Source: UBA5239 sp040391785 | GTDB lineage: Bacteria; Verrucomicrobiota; Lentisphaeria; Victivallales; Victivallaceae | NCBI GenBank assembly: GCA_040391785.1 | Contig: JBEBXH010000013.1 | Location: forward strand, 1-64,000 | Reading direction: 5' to 3' | Length of the DNA stretch: 64,000 nucleotides | Shown here: positions 15,788-25,104 of the stretch, piece by piece | Position numbering within the stretch: the first letter of the stretch is position 1 | Layout: every line of letters starts with the position of its first letter | Notes under the pieces: model-generated | Told to the model about the DNA's origin: nothing | The model's input: only the letters and a program-made list of their open reading frames with translations | The model's database searches: none | Position numbers and translations under genes: made by a program

Positions 15788-17296
15788 TTATGTATACAGG
15801 AGCTCGGCAAGGGGCTTGCTGACACTGTGAATATCTCGGTTTGGCTGCGGGGGGAAAACATCCGGGAGCCAGAGCTTCGTTTTGGCGTCGGCGATGCCGA
15901 AGTAAAAGGTGGCATGTGACAGCCTTTCATCCTGCTTGAGAATTTGCACGGAAAGTTCGTGTTTGCCGGGGGCAAGTTCGAGGTCGCAGAACTGGCCCAT
16001 GGCGGTGCGGTGCGAGGCGGGCATCATGACCCCGGCTTCGCGCCCGAAGCGCATGACGCCGTCGACAAAACAGCGGTGCCAGGCATCACAATTGAACATG
16101 ACCCGGACATTGGTGACGTCTCGGATATAAAAATCCGTTTTGAGGCTGAGCACCCCCTCGTGGGCGACATCGGGCAGGGGTAACGAGGCTGTCCAGCCGT
16201 ACGTCTGGATCCGGTCCACGGCGGTGATATTGAAAATATCCTGCCGGAAGTCGGCCCACGGAATCAGGCCGCTCTGCCAGCAGACCGTGCCGGCGGATAA
16301 ATCGGGCGTGGAATCTTTGTGGCGGTCGGCCGGTTTCAGGCGTTTCCGCAAATCGCAGATCATGTCGGTGAATTCGGGAATTGTTTTCGGTGCATCGAGG
16401 CCGACCAGATATTCGCTCAGCACGATTTTGTCGCCGATGGGGCGCAGCCACGCTTCGGGAATGCGCTCCGGGTGCATGATGCCGAAAACCGCCCCGGCGG
16501 TGGCGGCGGTGCAATCGGTGTCGTAGCCGCAATTCGCCGCGTGGCAGACCGTGCCGCCGAAGTCGCCGTGGCCCAGCAGCAACGCCAGGATCACAAACGG
16601 CACATTCATGACCACGTCGGTGAAATTATCGCTGTGGTAATGCTCCAGTATCCGCGAACGGACAGCACTGCGGTCGTTCAGTTCCCAGCACCAGTCCACG
16701 GTGTGGCGGATGGCCTGCGCCAGGCGGGTTTCCTGCGGGATATATTTCAGGGCGGTCCGGATGAGTGCCGGCACGTCGTTTTCGACAAATGCCGCACTCT
16801 CCAGCGCGGCGAAAAAGATCTCGGCATAAAGACCGTTTCCGGCGTGGTCGATGCACGCATCCTCATAAGCATAACGGGCCGCCAGAGCGGGGTCACCGGG
16901 GGCGAGACACGCCCACAGTTCGCTGCGGATCGCCGCGCCGAGCCCGTCCGTGAAAAAGTTGCCGAAGCGCCCGGACCACGGCGGGCGGATGCCCCACTGA
17001 AGGTTGCGCCGGGCAATCGCGTATTCGTCGCAGGGATAAAAGTTGTGCCGCAGCCAGGCATCGGCCAGGACATCCCGGTCGGCCACCGGATTTCCGGCCT
17101 GCGCGAGCACGGTTCCCCAGAGAACCTGCAGTTCGAGGTCATCGTTTGGAAGTAGTTCCGTGGGTGTCGGACGGTAAAATTCGAGGTCGTTTTCGCCGCA
17201 GACGCCCTCGGAAATCATGCCGAGGGTGCCGCCGATGGCTTTGCCGAGCCAGCAACCGAGAACTTTCTGGCGATAAGTGTCATTGTCAATCATCAT
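15788..17296 (-). CDS. ADP-ribosylglycohydrolase (DraG-like) family protein with a C-terminal extension
   Basis: Residues about 8-315 match the all-helical ADP-ribosylglycohydrolase fold: YRQKVLGCWLGKAIGGTLG at the start, the E-D-A-C-I-D-H-A-G-N-G segment and the metal-site-like C-G-Y-D-T-D-C-T-A-A-T near residue 250. About 170 further residues look like a beta-sandwich (CDLELAPGKHELSVQILKQD) that may bind sugar. No signal peptide is present. The start overlaps the stop of the preceding 1389-residue secreted protein gene by ATGA, so translation is coupled and it belongs to the glycan cassette. A role on a sugar-linked substrate rather than ADP-ribosylated protein is possible; this is inference. 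Confidence 0.8.
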   Translation of the reverse strand: MMIDNDTYRQKVLGCWLGKAIGGTLGMISEGVCGENDLEFYRPTPTELLPNDDLELQVLWGTVLAQAGNPVADRDVLADAWLRHNFYPCDEYAIARRNLQWGIRPPWSGRFGNFFTDGLGAAIRSELWACLAPGDPALAARYAYEDACIDHAGNGLYAEIFFAALESAAFVENDVPALIRTALKYIPQETRLAQAIRHTVDWCWELNDRSAVRSRILEHYHSDNFTDVVMNVPFVILALLLGHGDFGGTVCHAANCGYDTDCTAATAGAVFGIMHPERIPEAWLRPIGDKIVLSEYLVGLDAPKTIPEFTDMICDLRKRLKPADRHKDSTPDLSAGTVCWQSGLIPWADFRQDIFNITAVDRIQTYGWTASLPLPDVAHEGVLSLKTDFYIRDVTNVRVMFNCDAWHRCFVDGVMRFGREAGVMMPASHRTAMGQFCDLELAPGKHELSVQILKQDERLSHATFYFGIADAKTKLWLPDVFPPQPNRDIHSVSKPLAELLYT

Positions 17297-20200
17297 TTTT
17301 GAGCCTCAAGGATAATGATGGCACCGGTGCCGGGGGTGACATCAATGGGTTTGGTGATATCGACCGGGCCGCCCTGCTGCATGTGTTCGATTGCCGGGCG
17401 ATAAGCTTTGACTTTCGCCGGATCGAGCCCGAGGGCCGTGAAGTCAATTTCCAACTGGACGGCCGGAGCCGCGACACTCTTCTGGCTGGCAGCGGAAATC
17501 TGGCGTTTCTCTTTGTCCAGCGTCAACAGACCGAATGATTCGGGGTGGTGGATTTTCTGAGTCGGCGACCAGGTGGAATAAACCATGCCGTTTTTCGAGA
17601 GGTAATCGCGGAAGGCATTGAAAGCGATCTCGAAGCCGGGCTTGATTTTATCCGGAGTCACGTTCAGTGATTTCCAGGAAACCGAGAGCTCGCCGGACCA
17701 TGAATCGTCGCCGACATTGACCTTGTATTCCCAGTCGCCGTTCCACTCTTTTTCATAGACTTCGGCATCGTAAAAGACACCGGCACTGTTGCCGATGAAG
17801 TGGAAATATTTGTCGTTGTTTTTTGGGTCGGGCTGGATCAGGAATTCCATGGCGTCGTCTTCCCAAACGGAATCGTCGCGGGTTTTATGCTTGGCAGTGA
17901 GCTCGCGGCGGCCCTGTCCCATGCAGTTGAAGGCAATATACAAGCGCTCGCTGTCATAGGTGACATAGACGCGGGTTTGCGGCAAGGCACGTTTGGTGTC
18001 CTGGTAGAGGAAGAAGCCGGAGAGTTGTACGGCGTTGGCCCATTCGGCAGGATCAATCTTGCCGTCGATCCGGATCGGGGTGGTGCGCAAGCCCGGGACG
18101 GCCTCGCGATTGCGCGGGGCGCTGTCCGGCCAGTGCCCGACGGCGATCATGGTACGTTCGCGGGGATGTACATAGGCGGTGGCCCTGAATTCGTGGTTCC
18201 GGGTTTTCACCGGCGGATTTTTTTCCCAATAGCCTTTCATTTGTGCATCGGCAATGGCGAACGAATCCCACAGGTCGTACATGGCCGGTGCCGACGGGTG
18301 CTGACGTCCGGTCATGCCGTAGACCATGCCGCGGAACGGCGGAATACCCGGGCCTGAATCGAGCATGTCGTTCATGACGCCGAACGGTATCCCTGAAACT
18401 TCGATGAGGAAATAATCCGGTTTGCGCGAGTAATCACAATACTCGCCGAACCAGGTGCTGCGCATATACGGGAGATGTTCCATGTATTTCTGCGCGGCGC
18501 TGTACGGTAGAATCTTTCCGGGGCGGTTCCAGGGATCATAAGAGTGGAGATCCAGGCGGTAATCCGGGTTATTACGCTGCATGACCGGGGCCATCCGCCG
18601 TGTCACGTCGCGGGTGAAGCCGATGCCGTCGAGATACATGCCGTCGATGCCGAATTCCTGCATCAGATAATTAATGCCTTCCACATAGTAATTGTGGAAC
18701 CGGGATTTGCCGGCGGTGCCGATGGCGGCATCGATTTGTCCGTTCCAAAGCGGCTGCCGCCAGGCGGTGACATAACCGTCGACAAGGTGTTCCTGGAGCC
18801 AGGGATCGCCGCCGCCGGGCGAGTTGTACAGAGCCTTGCCGACGGCGTAGACCTCGACGCTGGTCTGCTCGTAGATCTCATTGCCGAGCGAGCGCAGCGC
18901 CCATATTTCCGGTAGCCGGCTTGTCAGTTCTCGGAGCGTATAATAGAGATTCACTCCTACCGGAATCGGCACGATGCCGCCGCCGATGGCGGCATAGGCG
19001 TCCGAGCGTTCGACGGCGCCGGAAATTTTGGCTTTGCCGCCGGCCCGGTCATCGAAATTATTGATCTTCACTGCGCCGATGGCCCACATGGAAGTGGGGA
19101 AACGCAACGTTTCGAATTTGAGGCTGCGCCAGGCGTCCGGGACAGGCACGGACGCGGCTTCCTTGCCGTTGATCAGGGTTTTTATGGCGGAGCCGTTCCA
19201 CTCAAGCGTGATCCGGGGGTTCGAACCCTTGGCGAACGGCAATGCCTGGAGGCGGGCCAAAGCCGTGTTGCGTTTGCCGTCGTTGAGCAAAATCATCAGG
19301 CCGTGGATTTCAGCGTACCAGACGCAATTGACGGTCATGTTGTCGGCGCATTTCAGCGACCATAACTGCTGGTTCTGATGAAGCACATTATTCAACAGTT
19401 GTCCGGGGGCAAAGTCGAGCCTGGTTTCGGTCTCGATCCGGCCCTCGGCCGCAGTCAGTTTGTCTGCAACTCCGTACTCAAGTGAGCCCGGCTGGAGCCG
19501 CCCTTTCTGATTGCGTGCCTTGTCCACGGTTTCGCGGAATTTCGGTACTTCCAGGAAGGGAAAATTGATGTAACTGTTGCCCGGCCAGCCCTGGAAAAAA
19601 TTCATGATGTTGGCGCGCGGCCCGGCATAACGGTAACTCCAATGCGCACGGGAGGCGCTCAGCGGTTTGGCCGGGGTGGTCATCAACCGGAAACGGAGCC
19701 TGAATTCCTTGCCGGGCTCGAGGACACGGGAACCGGAGAAGGCCGTGACCTGCAGCATACCGTTTTCTTCCACGACGCGGGCGCCGCCGCGTTTCTGATT
19801 GTCCCAGGATTCAGCGATAAATCCCTTGCTGGGCCAAGTGTCCACATCATCAGACAGCTTCAGTTGCAGTCCGTGTGCCGCGTCTCCTGCCCAGTACTGA
19901 TAATTGGCGTGTTCAATGTTCCATTTCCAGTCGATTTGTTTACCGGTACGGATCCCGCCGCGAACGCCGAAACCGGCCTCATATTTGGCGATTGCCGGGT
20001 CCAGCGGGATCGTCAGGGAGATGTCTTTGACCGGCAGGGATTTTTCCGGCAGCAGGGTCAGGGTGTAGAGCATGGCTCCATCCTGTTCGAGGCGGCAATG
20101 GAGCTTTGTCGCTAGGCCGTTGGCGGAAGCGGTGGTTTCCCGTTCAATCGCAGCCGGTTTTTCGAGAAGTAACTGGGTTACCGGATTGGCGGGAACGATT

Positions 20201-21462
20201 TTGCTGCCGTCTTCGGCGGTAATGGTGAAATGAACGGGGGCTTTGAGTAGTGGTTGCTCGTTGGTGACAATCTGTTCCGGCAGTCCGTCATTGGCGAAGA
20301 GTATTTCCGTCAGTGTCAGTTTGACCCGATTGCCGTTAAGTTCGAGTGGTGTGAACGGCTCAAGGGATTCATCGTCATTGCCGAGCGTGGAGTTGAGCCA
20401 GGCCAGACGCGACATACGCCAGAGGTCGCCGGCGCCGTGATGCTTGACCGGTTCTCCGTCAACCAGCAATTTGACATCGACCGTTTGAGCCTCGCCGTTT
20501 TCCGGCTGTATGGTTACTTTGCCGGTGTACTCGCCTTTGGTGTCGGGCGGGATTGTGACCAGTATCCACAGCGGCTGAACCTTGTCTTTGGCGACGTCGA
20601 TGTTTTTGGTGAAATATTTGCCGTCCGGCCCTGTTCCTTCGGTGTTGATGCAGGTGATTTGCGCTGCCGGGATTACACTGCCGGAAGCTCCGGCCAGGTC
20701 ACTCCAGCTCACTTTCAGGTTTTTCAGCTCCGAACCGCTGGCCCATACCGCGATCTGGAAGGGGTAATATTCATCGGGTTGCGCCTTGCCGTTGAACTCA
20801 TGGGCCGGCCCGGAAAGCAGGAACTTGACCGGAATTTTGTTCAGCATGCGAATCGGCCGGATCCGGTCTTCCGGAAACAGCATATAAGCGGGATTGCCCT
20901 GGCGCTGTTTCAGGCCATCCAGTTCCGCCTGGGTCGGCACGATTTCCATCGGGTCGAAACGGTGAAAATCGCCGACGGCCTGAATGATTTTTAGCTTCGC
21001 TTCGGGGCATTGATTGATATTCCAACTTTTCAGCCAGTCTGCCGAGGCGGTTTCTTTCGGTTCGATATAAGTGCCGTTGTCGTCCCAGATGCCGGTACCC
21101 ATAGTGAAGGGCATGTAGTAAACAGCATAATCACCGGCGGTTTTCGCCTCGAAAATAATTTCTCCGGCATCGGATGAGAATTTGATGACTTTGGTATTGA
21201 TGACCGCTTTCCCGGCCGGGTCGTATACCAGGACGGCCTTTTTCTCCGGGTCTTTGTCATGACGGCGCCACGGGATCAGGACCTTGACGGCATTGCCCGG
21301 TTGCTCAACCGTTACCAGTGCGCGATGATTGCCGAAATTGCGGAATGCCCACGAGCCGGTACCGTATTCCGCCACCGGAATCTCCAGCCCTTGCGCATCC
21401 AGACCGGCTGCGGAGAGGTTGCAGATCAGCGATAAAACCAAACAGAAAGAAAAAAACTTCAT
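17293..21462 (-). CDS. Large secreted glycoside hydrolase-like protein with CBM9-like domain
   Basis: A 1389-residue protein with signal peptide (MKFFSFCLVLSLICNLSAAG). N-terminal beta-rich regions (to about 640) precede a laminin-G/LamG-like portion and a probable TIM-barrel region of the DUF6067 type around residues 860-1080 (NYLMQEFGIDGMYLDGIGFT, then DLHSYDPW). Residues about 1130-1320 form a CBM9-like carbohydrate-binding domain (IRIDGKIDPAEWANAVQL, VYVTYDSERLYIAFNC, WEDDAMEFLIQPD). A C-terminal beta segment ends the protein. It is likely periplasmic or surface-exposed and acts on polysaccharide; catalytic residues were not identified. It lies after two pseudopilin genes and is coupled to the DraG-like gene. 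Confidence 0.8.
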   Translation of the reverse strand: MKFFSFCLVLSLICNLSAAGLDAQGLEIPVAEYGTGSWAFRNFGNHRALVTVEQPGNAVKVLIPWRRHDKDPEKKAVLVYDPAGKAVINTKVIKFSSDAGEIIFEAKTAGDYAVYYMPFTMGTGIWDDNGTYIEPKETASADWLKSWNINQCPEAKLKIIQAVGDFHRFDPMEIVPTQAELDGLKQRQGNPAYMLFPEDRIRPIRMLNKIPVKFLLSGPAHEFNGKAQPDEYYPFQIAVWASGSELKNLKVSWSDLAGASGSVIPAAQITCINTEGTGPDGKYFTKNIDVAKDKVQPLWILVTIPPDTKGEYTGKVTIQPENGEAQTVDVKLLVDGEPVKHHGAGDLWRMSRLAWLNSTLGNDDESLEPFTPLELNGNRVKLTLTEILFANDGLPEQIVTNEQPLLKAPVHFTITAEDGSKIVPANPVTQLLLEKPAAIERETTASANGLATKLHCRLEQDGAMLYTLTLLPEKSLPVKDISLTIPLDPAIAKYEAGFGVRGGIRTGKQIDWKWNIEHANYQYWAGDAAHGLQLKLSDDVDTWPSKGFIAESWDNQKRGGARVVEENGMLQVTAFSGSRVLEPGKEFRLRFRLMTTPAKPLSASRAHWSYRYAGPRANIMNFFQGWPGNSYINFPFLEVPKFRETVDKARNQKGRLQPGSLEYGVADKLTAAEGRIETETRLDFAPGQLLNNVLHQNQQLWSLKCADNMTVNCVWYAEIHGLMILLNDGKRNTALARLQALPFAKGSNPRITLEWNGSAIKTLINGKEAASVPVPDAWRSLKFETLRFPTSMWAIGAVKINNFDDRAGGKAKISGAVERSDAYAAIGGGIVPIPVGVNLYYTLRELTSRLPEIWALRSLGNEIYEQTSVEVYAVGKALYNSPGGGDPWLQEHLVDGYVTAWRQPLWNGQIDAAIGTAGKSRFHNYYVEGINYLMQEFGIDGMYLDGIGFTRDVTRRMAPVMQRNNPDYRLDLHSYDPWNRPGKILPYSAAQKYMEHLPYMRSTWFGEYCDYSRKPDYFLIEVSGIPFGVMNDMLDSGPGIPPFRGMVYGMTGRQHPSAPAMYDLWDSFAIADAQMKGYWEKNPPVKTRNHEFRATAYVHPRERTMIAVGHWPDSAPRNREAVPGLRTTPIRIDGKIDPAEWANAVQLSGFFLYQDTKRALPQTRVYVTYDSERLYIAFNCMGQGRRELTAKHKTRDDSVWEDDAMEFLIQPDPKNNDKYFHFIGNSAGVFYDAEVYEKEWNGDWEYKVNVGDDSWSGELSVSWKSLNVTPDKIKPGFEIAFNAFRDYLSKNGMVYSTWSPTQKIHHPESFGLLTLDKEKRQISAASQKSVAAPAVQLEIDFTALGLDPAKVKAYRPAIEHMQQGGPVDITKPIDVTPGTGAIIILEAQK

Positions 21463-21480
21463 TGATAGAACTCCATAAAT

Positions 21481-22194
21481 TTATAATTTGTAAAGACAAG
21501 TCGGTTCGGCGCTTTTGTAACTGCCGCTCATCCGGTCTTTGATCGTTTCATATTCGGGGGCCATTACGATGCCCATGATGAAAATCACGTCGTAAATGTA
21601 TTCGCCGGATTCGCGGACAACCAGGAAATTCTCGTCAACCCGGGACCGGACCGAACCGTCGGCGAAAACGGTGTTATAGGTTTTGTCCAGGTGACTGCGT
21701 TTTTTGTGGTTCCAGTTATCGGCGGCGAGGGCGAAGTTGCCGCTGCCGTTTTTACGCGGATAAGTGATGCCGTATGACATCATGGCCATGCTGGAGGCAT
21801 TGTAGGGCTCGGGTGCGGTGCGCCATTTCCGGTACGCTTCGGCGAAAGCCGGCCCGCCGGTGTCCTCCGGACAGGTCAGGATATCCGGCTTGTCCATATA
21901 GTCGTAGGTCAGCGTGGAGATGCCGAAACGGTTCTTGGTGCCGATCCGGGTATAGTTCAGCGGACGGAAGACCAGACACAGCTTTTTGTCGTAATAAGAA
22001 TCCGGGGTGACGGAATCGTTGTCATCGGTATACGAGAGCATGAATTCGCCCAGTGCTTTCAGGTTTTTCTGACATTGTGCGGTGCGGGAATTTCCCTGCG
22101 CCTGCGCCAGAAGCGGCGAGGCCAGCGCCGCCAGAAAGGCGATGCAGCAAACCACCACGATCAATTCAGTCAGTGTAAATGCTTTTTTCTTCAT
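21481..22194 (-). CDS. Type IV pilin-like protein (prepilin N-terminal methylation domain), first of twin pair in cassette 1
   Basis: A 237-residue pseudopilin. The N-terminus MKKKAFTLTELIVVVCCIAF is a class III prepilin signal (cleavage before Phe, Glu at mature +5) followed by a hydrophobic helix. The C-terminal region carries SHLDKTYNTVFADGS, a variant of the H-X9-DG motif with ten residues between His and Asp-Gly. The ATG at 22194 is chosen over one at 22221 because AAAGGG lies 6 nt before it and the longer form would put nine residues before the basic prepilin leader. It follows a paralogous pilin gene by 13 nt. Confidence 0.9.
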   Translation of the reverse strand: MKKKAFTLTELIVVVCCIAFLAALASPLLAQAQGNSRTAQCQKNLKALGEFMLSYTDDNDSVTPDSYYDKKLCLVFRPLNYTRIGTKNRFGISTLTYDYMDKPDILTCPEDTGGPAFAEAYRKWRTAPEPYNASSMAMMSYGITYPRKNGSGNFALAADNWNHKKRSHLDKTYNTVFADGSVRSRVDENFLVVRESGEYIYDVIFIMGIVMAPEYETIKDRMSGSYKSAEPTCLYKL

Positions 22195-22207
22195 GGTTTT
22201 CCCTTTA

Positions 22208-22948
22208 TTATAAATCGCCATACGTGAGAAGGTGTCTTACCTTGGCATTGCTTCCGCCCTCGCGCATTTGAATTTCATCGTAATTGGGAGCTAGGGCGAT
22301 TCCCATGACATAGAGCACATCGTTGACGCCGTAGCTGTAAGTCATGGAGGTAAGGAAATAGTCGCGGCGATTTCTGGCACTGCCGTCGGAGAATGCGGTG
22401 GCATAGGTGCGGTCAGGGTGTTTGCAGCGTCCATTGATCCAGGCGTCGGAAACCAATGCAGTCTGCGGGTTTATACCCAGCCGCCGGGCAAAGGAATATA
22501 TATAGGGCGAACTCGGCGTTGCAGCGGTGCCATCCAGTATCCATTGGTCATAGGCTTTTTTGAAAGCCGGGTTCCAGTCGGCCGCATGCGGACACATGAG
22601 AAGTTCGGCGGTATTTATGTAGGACGACAGCAGCGTGGCGAGCCCGCAGCGGTCCTTGCCCCCCTGATCCGGTGCTTTGGAATAGTTGAAAATATAAAAA
22701 ACATGAAGCAGGCGGCTGGTCCCGGAGTTCTCGGTCAGTGGATTCGGAGTAATATCATTGTAATCATTGGCGTAGACGATCATCTGCTGCCCGATCGACT
22801 TCAGGTTCGAGGTACATTTGATGGTTTTGGATTTGTTGCGGGCAGCGCTCAGCGCAGGGAGCAGCATGGCGGCTAGAATCGATATGATCGCGATTACGAC
22901 CAAGAGTTCTATAAGTGTGAATGATTTTCGATTTGAACGGTTCGGCAT
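22208..22948 (-). CDS. Type IV pilin-like protein, second of twin pair in cassette 1
   Basis: A 246-residue pseudopilin beginning MPNRSNRKSFTLIELLVVIA, with the cleavage site before Phe and Glu at +5, then a strongly hydrophobic helix ending in LLPALSAARNKSKT. The C-terminal half carries CKHPDRTYATAFSDGSARNR, again His followed by ten residues before Asp-Gly, as in its downstream paralogue and unlike the other pilins in the window (nine residues). The two proteins share the order of DYNDITPN/DDNDSVTPD, cysteine-proline (MCP/TCP) and the His-DG block, so they are a tandem duplication. It starts 1 nt after the GntR-type gene. Confidence 0.92.
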   Translation of the reverse strand: MPNRSNRKSFTLIELLVVIAIISILAAMLLPALSAARNKSKTIKCTSNLKSIGQQMIVYANDYNDITPNPLTENSGTSRLLHVFYIFNYSKAPDQGGKDRCGLATLLSSYINTAELLMCPHAADWNPAFKKAYDQWILDGTAATPSSPYIYSFARRLGINPQTALVSDAWINGRCKHPDRTYATAFSDGSARNRRDYFLTSMTYSYGVNDVLYVMGIALAPNYDEIQMREGGSNAKVRHLLTYGDL

Positions 22949-22949
22949 T

Positions 22950-24068
22950 TTATTCCTCCTGTTTGCTTTGTATTAATTCAGGGTGATACGTGATTAACCG
23001 GCTTGCGCCGGGTTTGTTTTGGATGATTTCCAGCAGCAGTTCTACTGACAGTTCGGCAATTTTCATGGTGTCGATCAGGTAATATTCGCCGATATTTTCG
23101 TGCGAACAGAAAAACGGCAACTGGCGGTTCCTGAAATAGACGAAATGCGGCATCCAGCGCTCGGGGCCGCGCTGCAGATACAGCAACTCATTGTAGAAAA
23201 TATTGGTGATGATATCGTCGGGAATGATTATGGCGTCCGGACGCTGCTCCGGCGGCATGGACAGGAAGTCCGCCGCACACTTCCGCACCTCACGGTCCAG
23301 CATCCAGGGTTCTTCATGCTCCCTCATGTCTTTCTCGAGAATTCTGCAGTAGTCCGCCGGGTTCAGTTCCGGGAAAAAACGGGCGGCATTCCGGTGAAAT
23401 GTCCTGTGGACGGTTTCGGTGATCGGGTAGCCGCTGCAGGCCAGGGCAATGCGTTTGAACCCGCGCCGGTGCAGCGAGTTCATCGAATCGTCGATCAATT
23501 TCTCGTAATCCAGGATCACCCCCGGCGCTTTCCGGTTCTGGGTATTATGCGTATACACGACCGGGATATTGTTCCTGGTCAGAAATTCCTGCGAAGCGTC
23601 ATCCAGCGTCACCGTCGAGATCAGCCCGTCGATGCGCCGCTGGCTGATATTCCGCTCGAGACCGTTGAAAAGCGAAAGATTGTCTTTGTCATAGAGCGTC
23701 TCGATATCGCGCAGGAACGGCATGCCGAGGCAGGAACGGTCATGCAGCTGGATCTGCAGGCACTGCAGGAGACTGGCGCCGGCGGGGTAATGAGTCAACC
23801 GCATGCAGGCGATTCCGATATGCCGCCCGATATAACCGTTCGTGTTCGAATTGCACAGAAAAACACCGACCTTCGGGCGGATTTCCACGATCCCGTCCTT
23901 GTGCAAAGCATCAAGGGCGCGGATAATGGTCGTCTTGCCGACGCCAAGCTGTTCCATCAGAACCGCATGCGACGGCAGTTGATCGCCTTCCTTCAGCTTC
24001 AGGTCGGAGATGCAGCAGACCAGCGCCCGCTTTGCCCGTTCCGTCTGATTTCCCTGGTTGTTTTTCAT
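22950..24068 (-). CDS. GntR-family regulator with LacI-type sensor domain (cassette 1)
   Basis: A 372-residue one-component regulator. Residues about 8-75 are a winged helix of the GntR family (GDQLPSHAVLMEQLGVGKTT, ALDALHKDGIVEIRPKVGVF). The remainder resembles a periplasmic-binding-protein-like sensor (HIGIACMRLTHYPAG, RIDGLISTVTLDDASQEFL, RGFKRIALACSG) as in AraR-type proteins, so the effector is probably a sugar. It is the first gene of the operon with twin pilins, the large secreted enzyme and the DraG-like gene. A good promoter with a nearby dyad lies directly upstream, consistent with autoregulation. Confidence 0.9.
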   Translation of the reverse strand: MKNNQGNQTERAKRALVCCISDLKLKEGDQLPSHAVLMEQLGVGKTTIIRALDALHKDGIVEIRPKVGVFLCNSNTNGYIGRHIGIACMRLTHYPAGASLLQCLQIQLHDRSCLGMPFLRDIETLYDKDNLSLFNGLERNISQRRIDGLISTVTLDDASQEFLTRNNIPVVYTHNTQNRKAPGVILDYEKLIDDSMNSLHRRGFKRIALACSGYPITETVHRTFHRNAARFFPELNPADYCRILEKDMREHEEPWMLDREVRKCAADFLSMPPEQRPDAIIIPDDIITNIFYNELLYLQRGPERWMPHFVYFRNRQLPFFCSHENIGEYYLIDTMKIAELSVELLLEIIQNKPGASRLITYHPELIQSKQEE

Positions 24069-24083
24069 GACTTAAAACCTCTG

Positions 24084-24134
24084 GTCCATAAATAGACTAC
24101 ATCATAATTATACAACCATCCTTAGAAATATCAA
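24084..24134 (-). promoter_or_regulatory. Promoter and candidate operator of glycan cassette 1
   Basis: On the minus strand TTGATA (24129-24134) and TATAAT (24107-24112) are 16 nt apart. Just downstream, GTCTATTTATGGAC (24084-24097) is a near-perfect dyad lying between the start site and the GntR gene, a likely autoregulatory operator. Confidence 0.6.
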
Positions 24135-24186
24135 TACCTTGAATAACAATATTCCACAAAATTTTTGCAGACTACGATATGTTACA

Positions 24187-24513
24187 TCAGCGGTGTGGTT
24201 TTTGAGGAATTTGCTGGTCGGGTTCAGTAAGCTCATGAATATCCGAAGACTTGAGGAGCCGCTTGATGATCCCGATATCACGGCGGCAAGGGCACTCCTG
24301 CCTTCGCCGCGCACAGACGTCGTGACTGACAAACGTATTGAGTTTCTGGGCAATGTACCACGTACACCCTACCAGCGTTCCGATAATCGAGCATGTTTCA
24401 AAAAATGTCATAAGTACCCCGTCAAAGGGCGAATCCTTTATTTTATCCGCATAGTCTGCGGAGCGGCTTGCACATGAACCGTTTGGTATATGTAAGCCAT
24501 TTGGTATTATCAT
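24187..24513 (-). CDS. Small protein with one membrane segment (island gene)
   Basis: A 108-residue unrecognised protein with one hydrophobic stretch at about residues 36-60 (FFETCSIIGTLVGCTWYIAQ) and a basic, Cys-containing C-terminal half. Its ATG overlaps the stop of the preceding gene (ATGA at 24510-24513), supporting it as a coupled gene. Position after a lipoprotein gene and another small hydrophobic protein suggests a lysis or envelope function of phage origin, but no family was recognised. The start could be internal, at the Met before TFFETC. Confidence 0.5.
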   Translation of the reverse strand: MIIPNGLHIPNGSCASRSADYADKIKDSPFDGVLMTFFETCSIIGTLVGCTWYIAQKLNTFVSHDVCARRRQECPCRRDIGIIKRLLKSSDIHELTEPDQQIPQKPHR

Positions 24514-24830
24514 ATGATCGCGCGGATCGCGGCAGTGGCCGCAATCGTCAGGGCGGTGGTGCAGATCGCGATCAGGCGTTCCGTCAGGTCCAGCCCCATC
24601 CGGGCGCTGATGTGCGCCAGCGACGCCTTGATGTGCTTCAGGTTGGCCTCCGCACGTTTGCGGTCGCCTTCCGTGGCCGCATTCAGGTAGTTATAATACT
24701 GATCCGCAAACTTGTCCGACAGATCAGCCAGATCGGTCGAATATTCGGCTTTGGCCGAGTTCACCAGTTTCATCAACTCTTCGCGGATGTTTTCGATGAA
24801 TTCTTCACGTGTAATAACTTGTTCAATCAT
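24510..24830 (-). CDS. Small helical protein with hydrophobic C-terminus (island gene)
   Basis: A 106-residue protein starting MIEQVITREEFIENIREEL. Residues 1-80 are predicted helical and charged (LADLSDKFADQYYNYLNAAT, GDRKRAEANLKHIKA); the last about 20 residues (LIAICTTALTIAATAAIRAI) are a membrane-spanning tail. The start at 24830 is chosen because it follows the preceding stop by 1 nt and the upstream in-frame codons overlap the lipoprotein gene with low-complexity sequence. The C-terminal tail anchor and context fit a holin- or spanin-associated protein, unproven. Confidence 0.6.
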   Translation of the reverse strand: MIEQVITREEFIENIREELMKLVNSAKAEYSTDLADLSDKFADQYYNYLNAATEGDRKRAEANLKHIKASLAHISARMGLDLTERLIAICTTALTIAATAAIRAII

Positions 24831-24831
24831 G

Positions 24832-25074
24832 TTACCAACTCCACCTGGTTGACTTGAATTTGTCGACGGTCCGGCGGGCGTGTTCATGGTTCGCCCGGCG
24901 AATGGCCTTGTCGTTGTCGTCGAGCGCCGGATCGGATTCGATGTATTCGACGTATTCCGTGCCGGCTGTATCGAGATACTGGCCGTAGGATTCGGCGAGC
25001 TGGCGGTTGACGCAGCCAAAGCCGCAAGCGGCAATTAAGAAAGAAGAAAGAAGAACTAAAAAAATCTTTTCCAT
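24832..25074 (-). CDS. Small lipoprotein (island gene)
   Basis: An 80-residue protein with a lipoprotein signal (MEKIFLVLLSSFLIAACGFG, lipobox IAAC, Cys17). The mature part is short, polar and helical, with TEYVEYIESDPALDDNDK followed by Arg/His-rich RRANHEHARRTVD. Small lipoproteins with this D-P-x-L pattern are often found in phage lysis regions. It is followed closely by two more small envelope-type genes. Function not demonstrated. Confidence 0.65.
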   Translation of the reverse strand: MEKIFLVLLSSFLIAACGFGCVNRQLAESYGQYLDTAGTEYVEYIESDPALDDNDKAIRRANHEHARRTVDKFKSTRWSW

Positions 25075-25104
25075 ATGATTTCCTCCGGGATCAGGTTGAT
25101 TAGT

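Noticed and set aside
24139..24477. 112-codon plus-strand frame at the island edge
   Set aside because: Opposite the coupled minus-strand small gene; no ribosome site and no recognisable feature.
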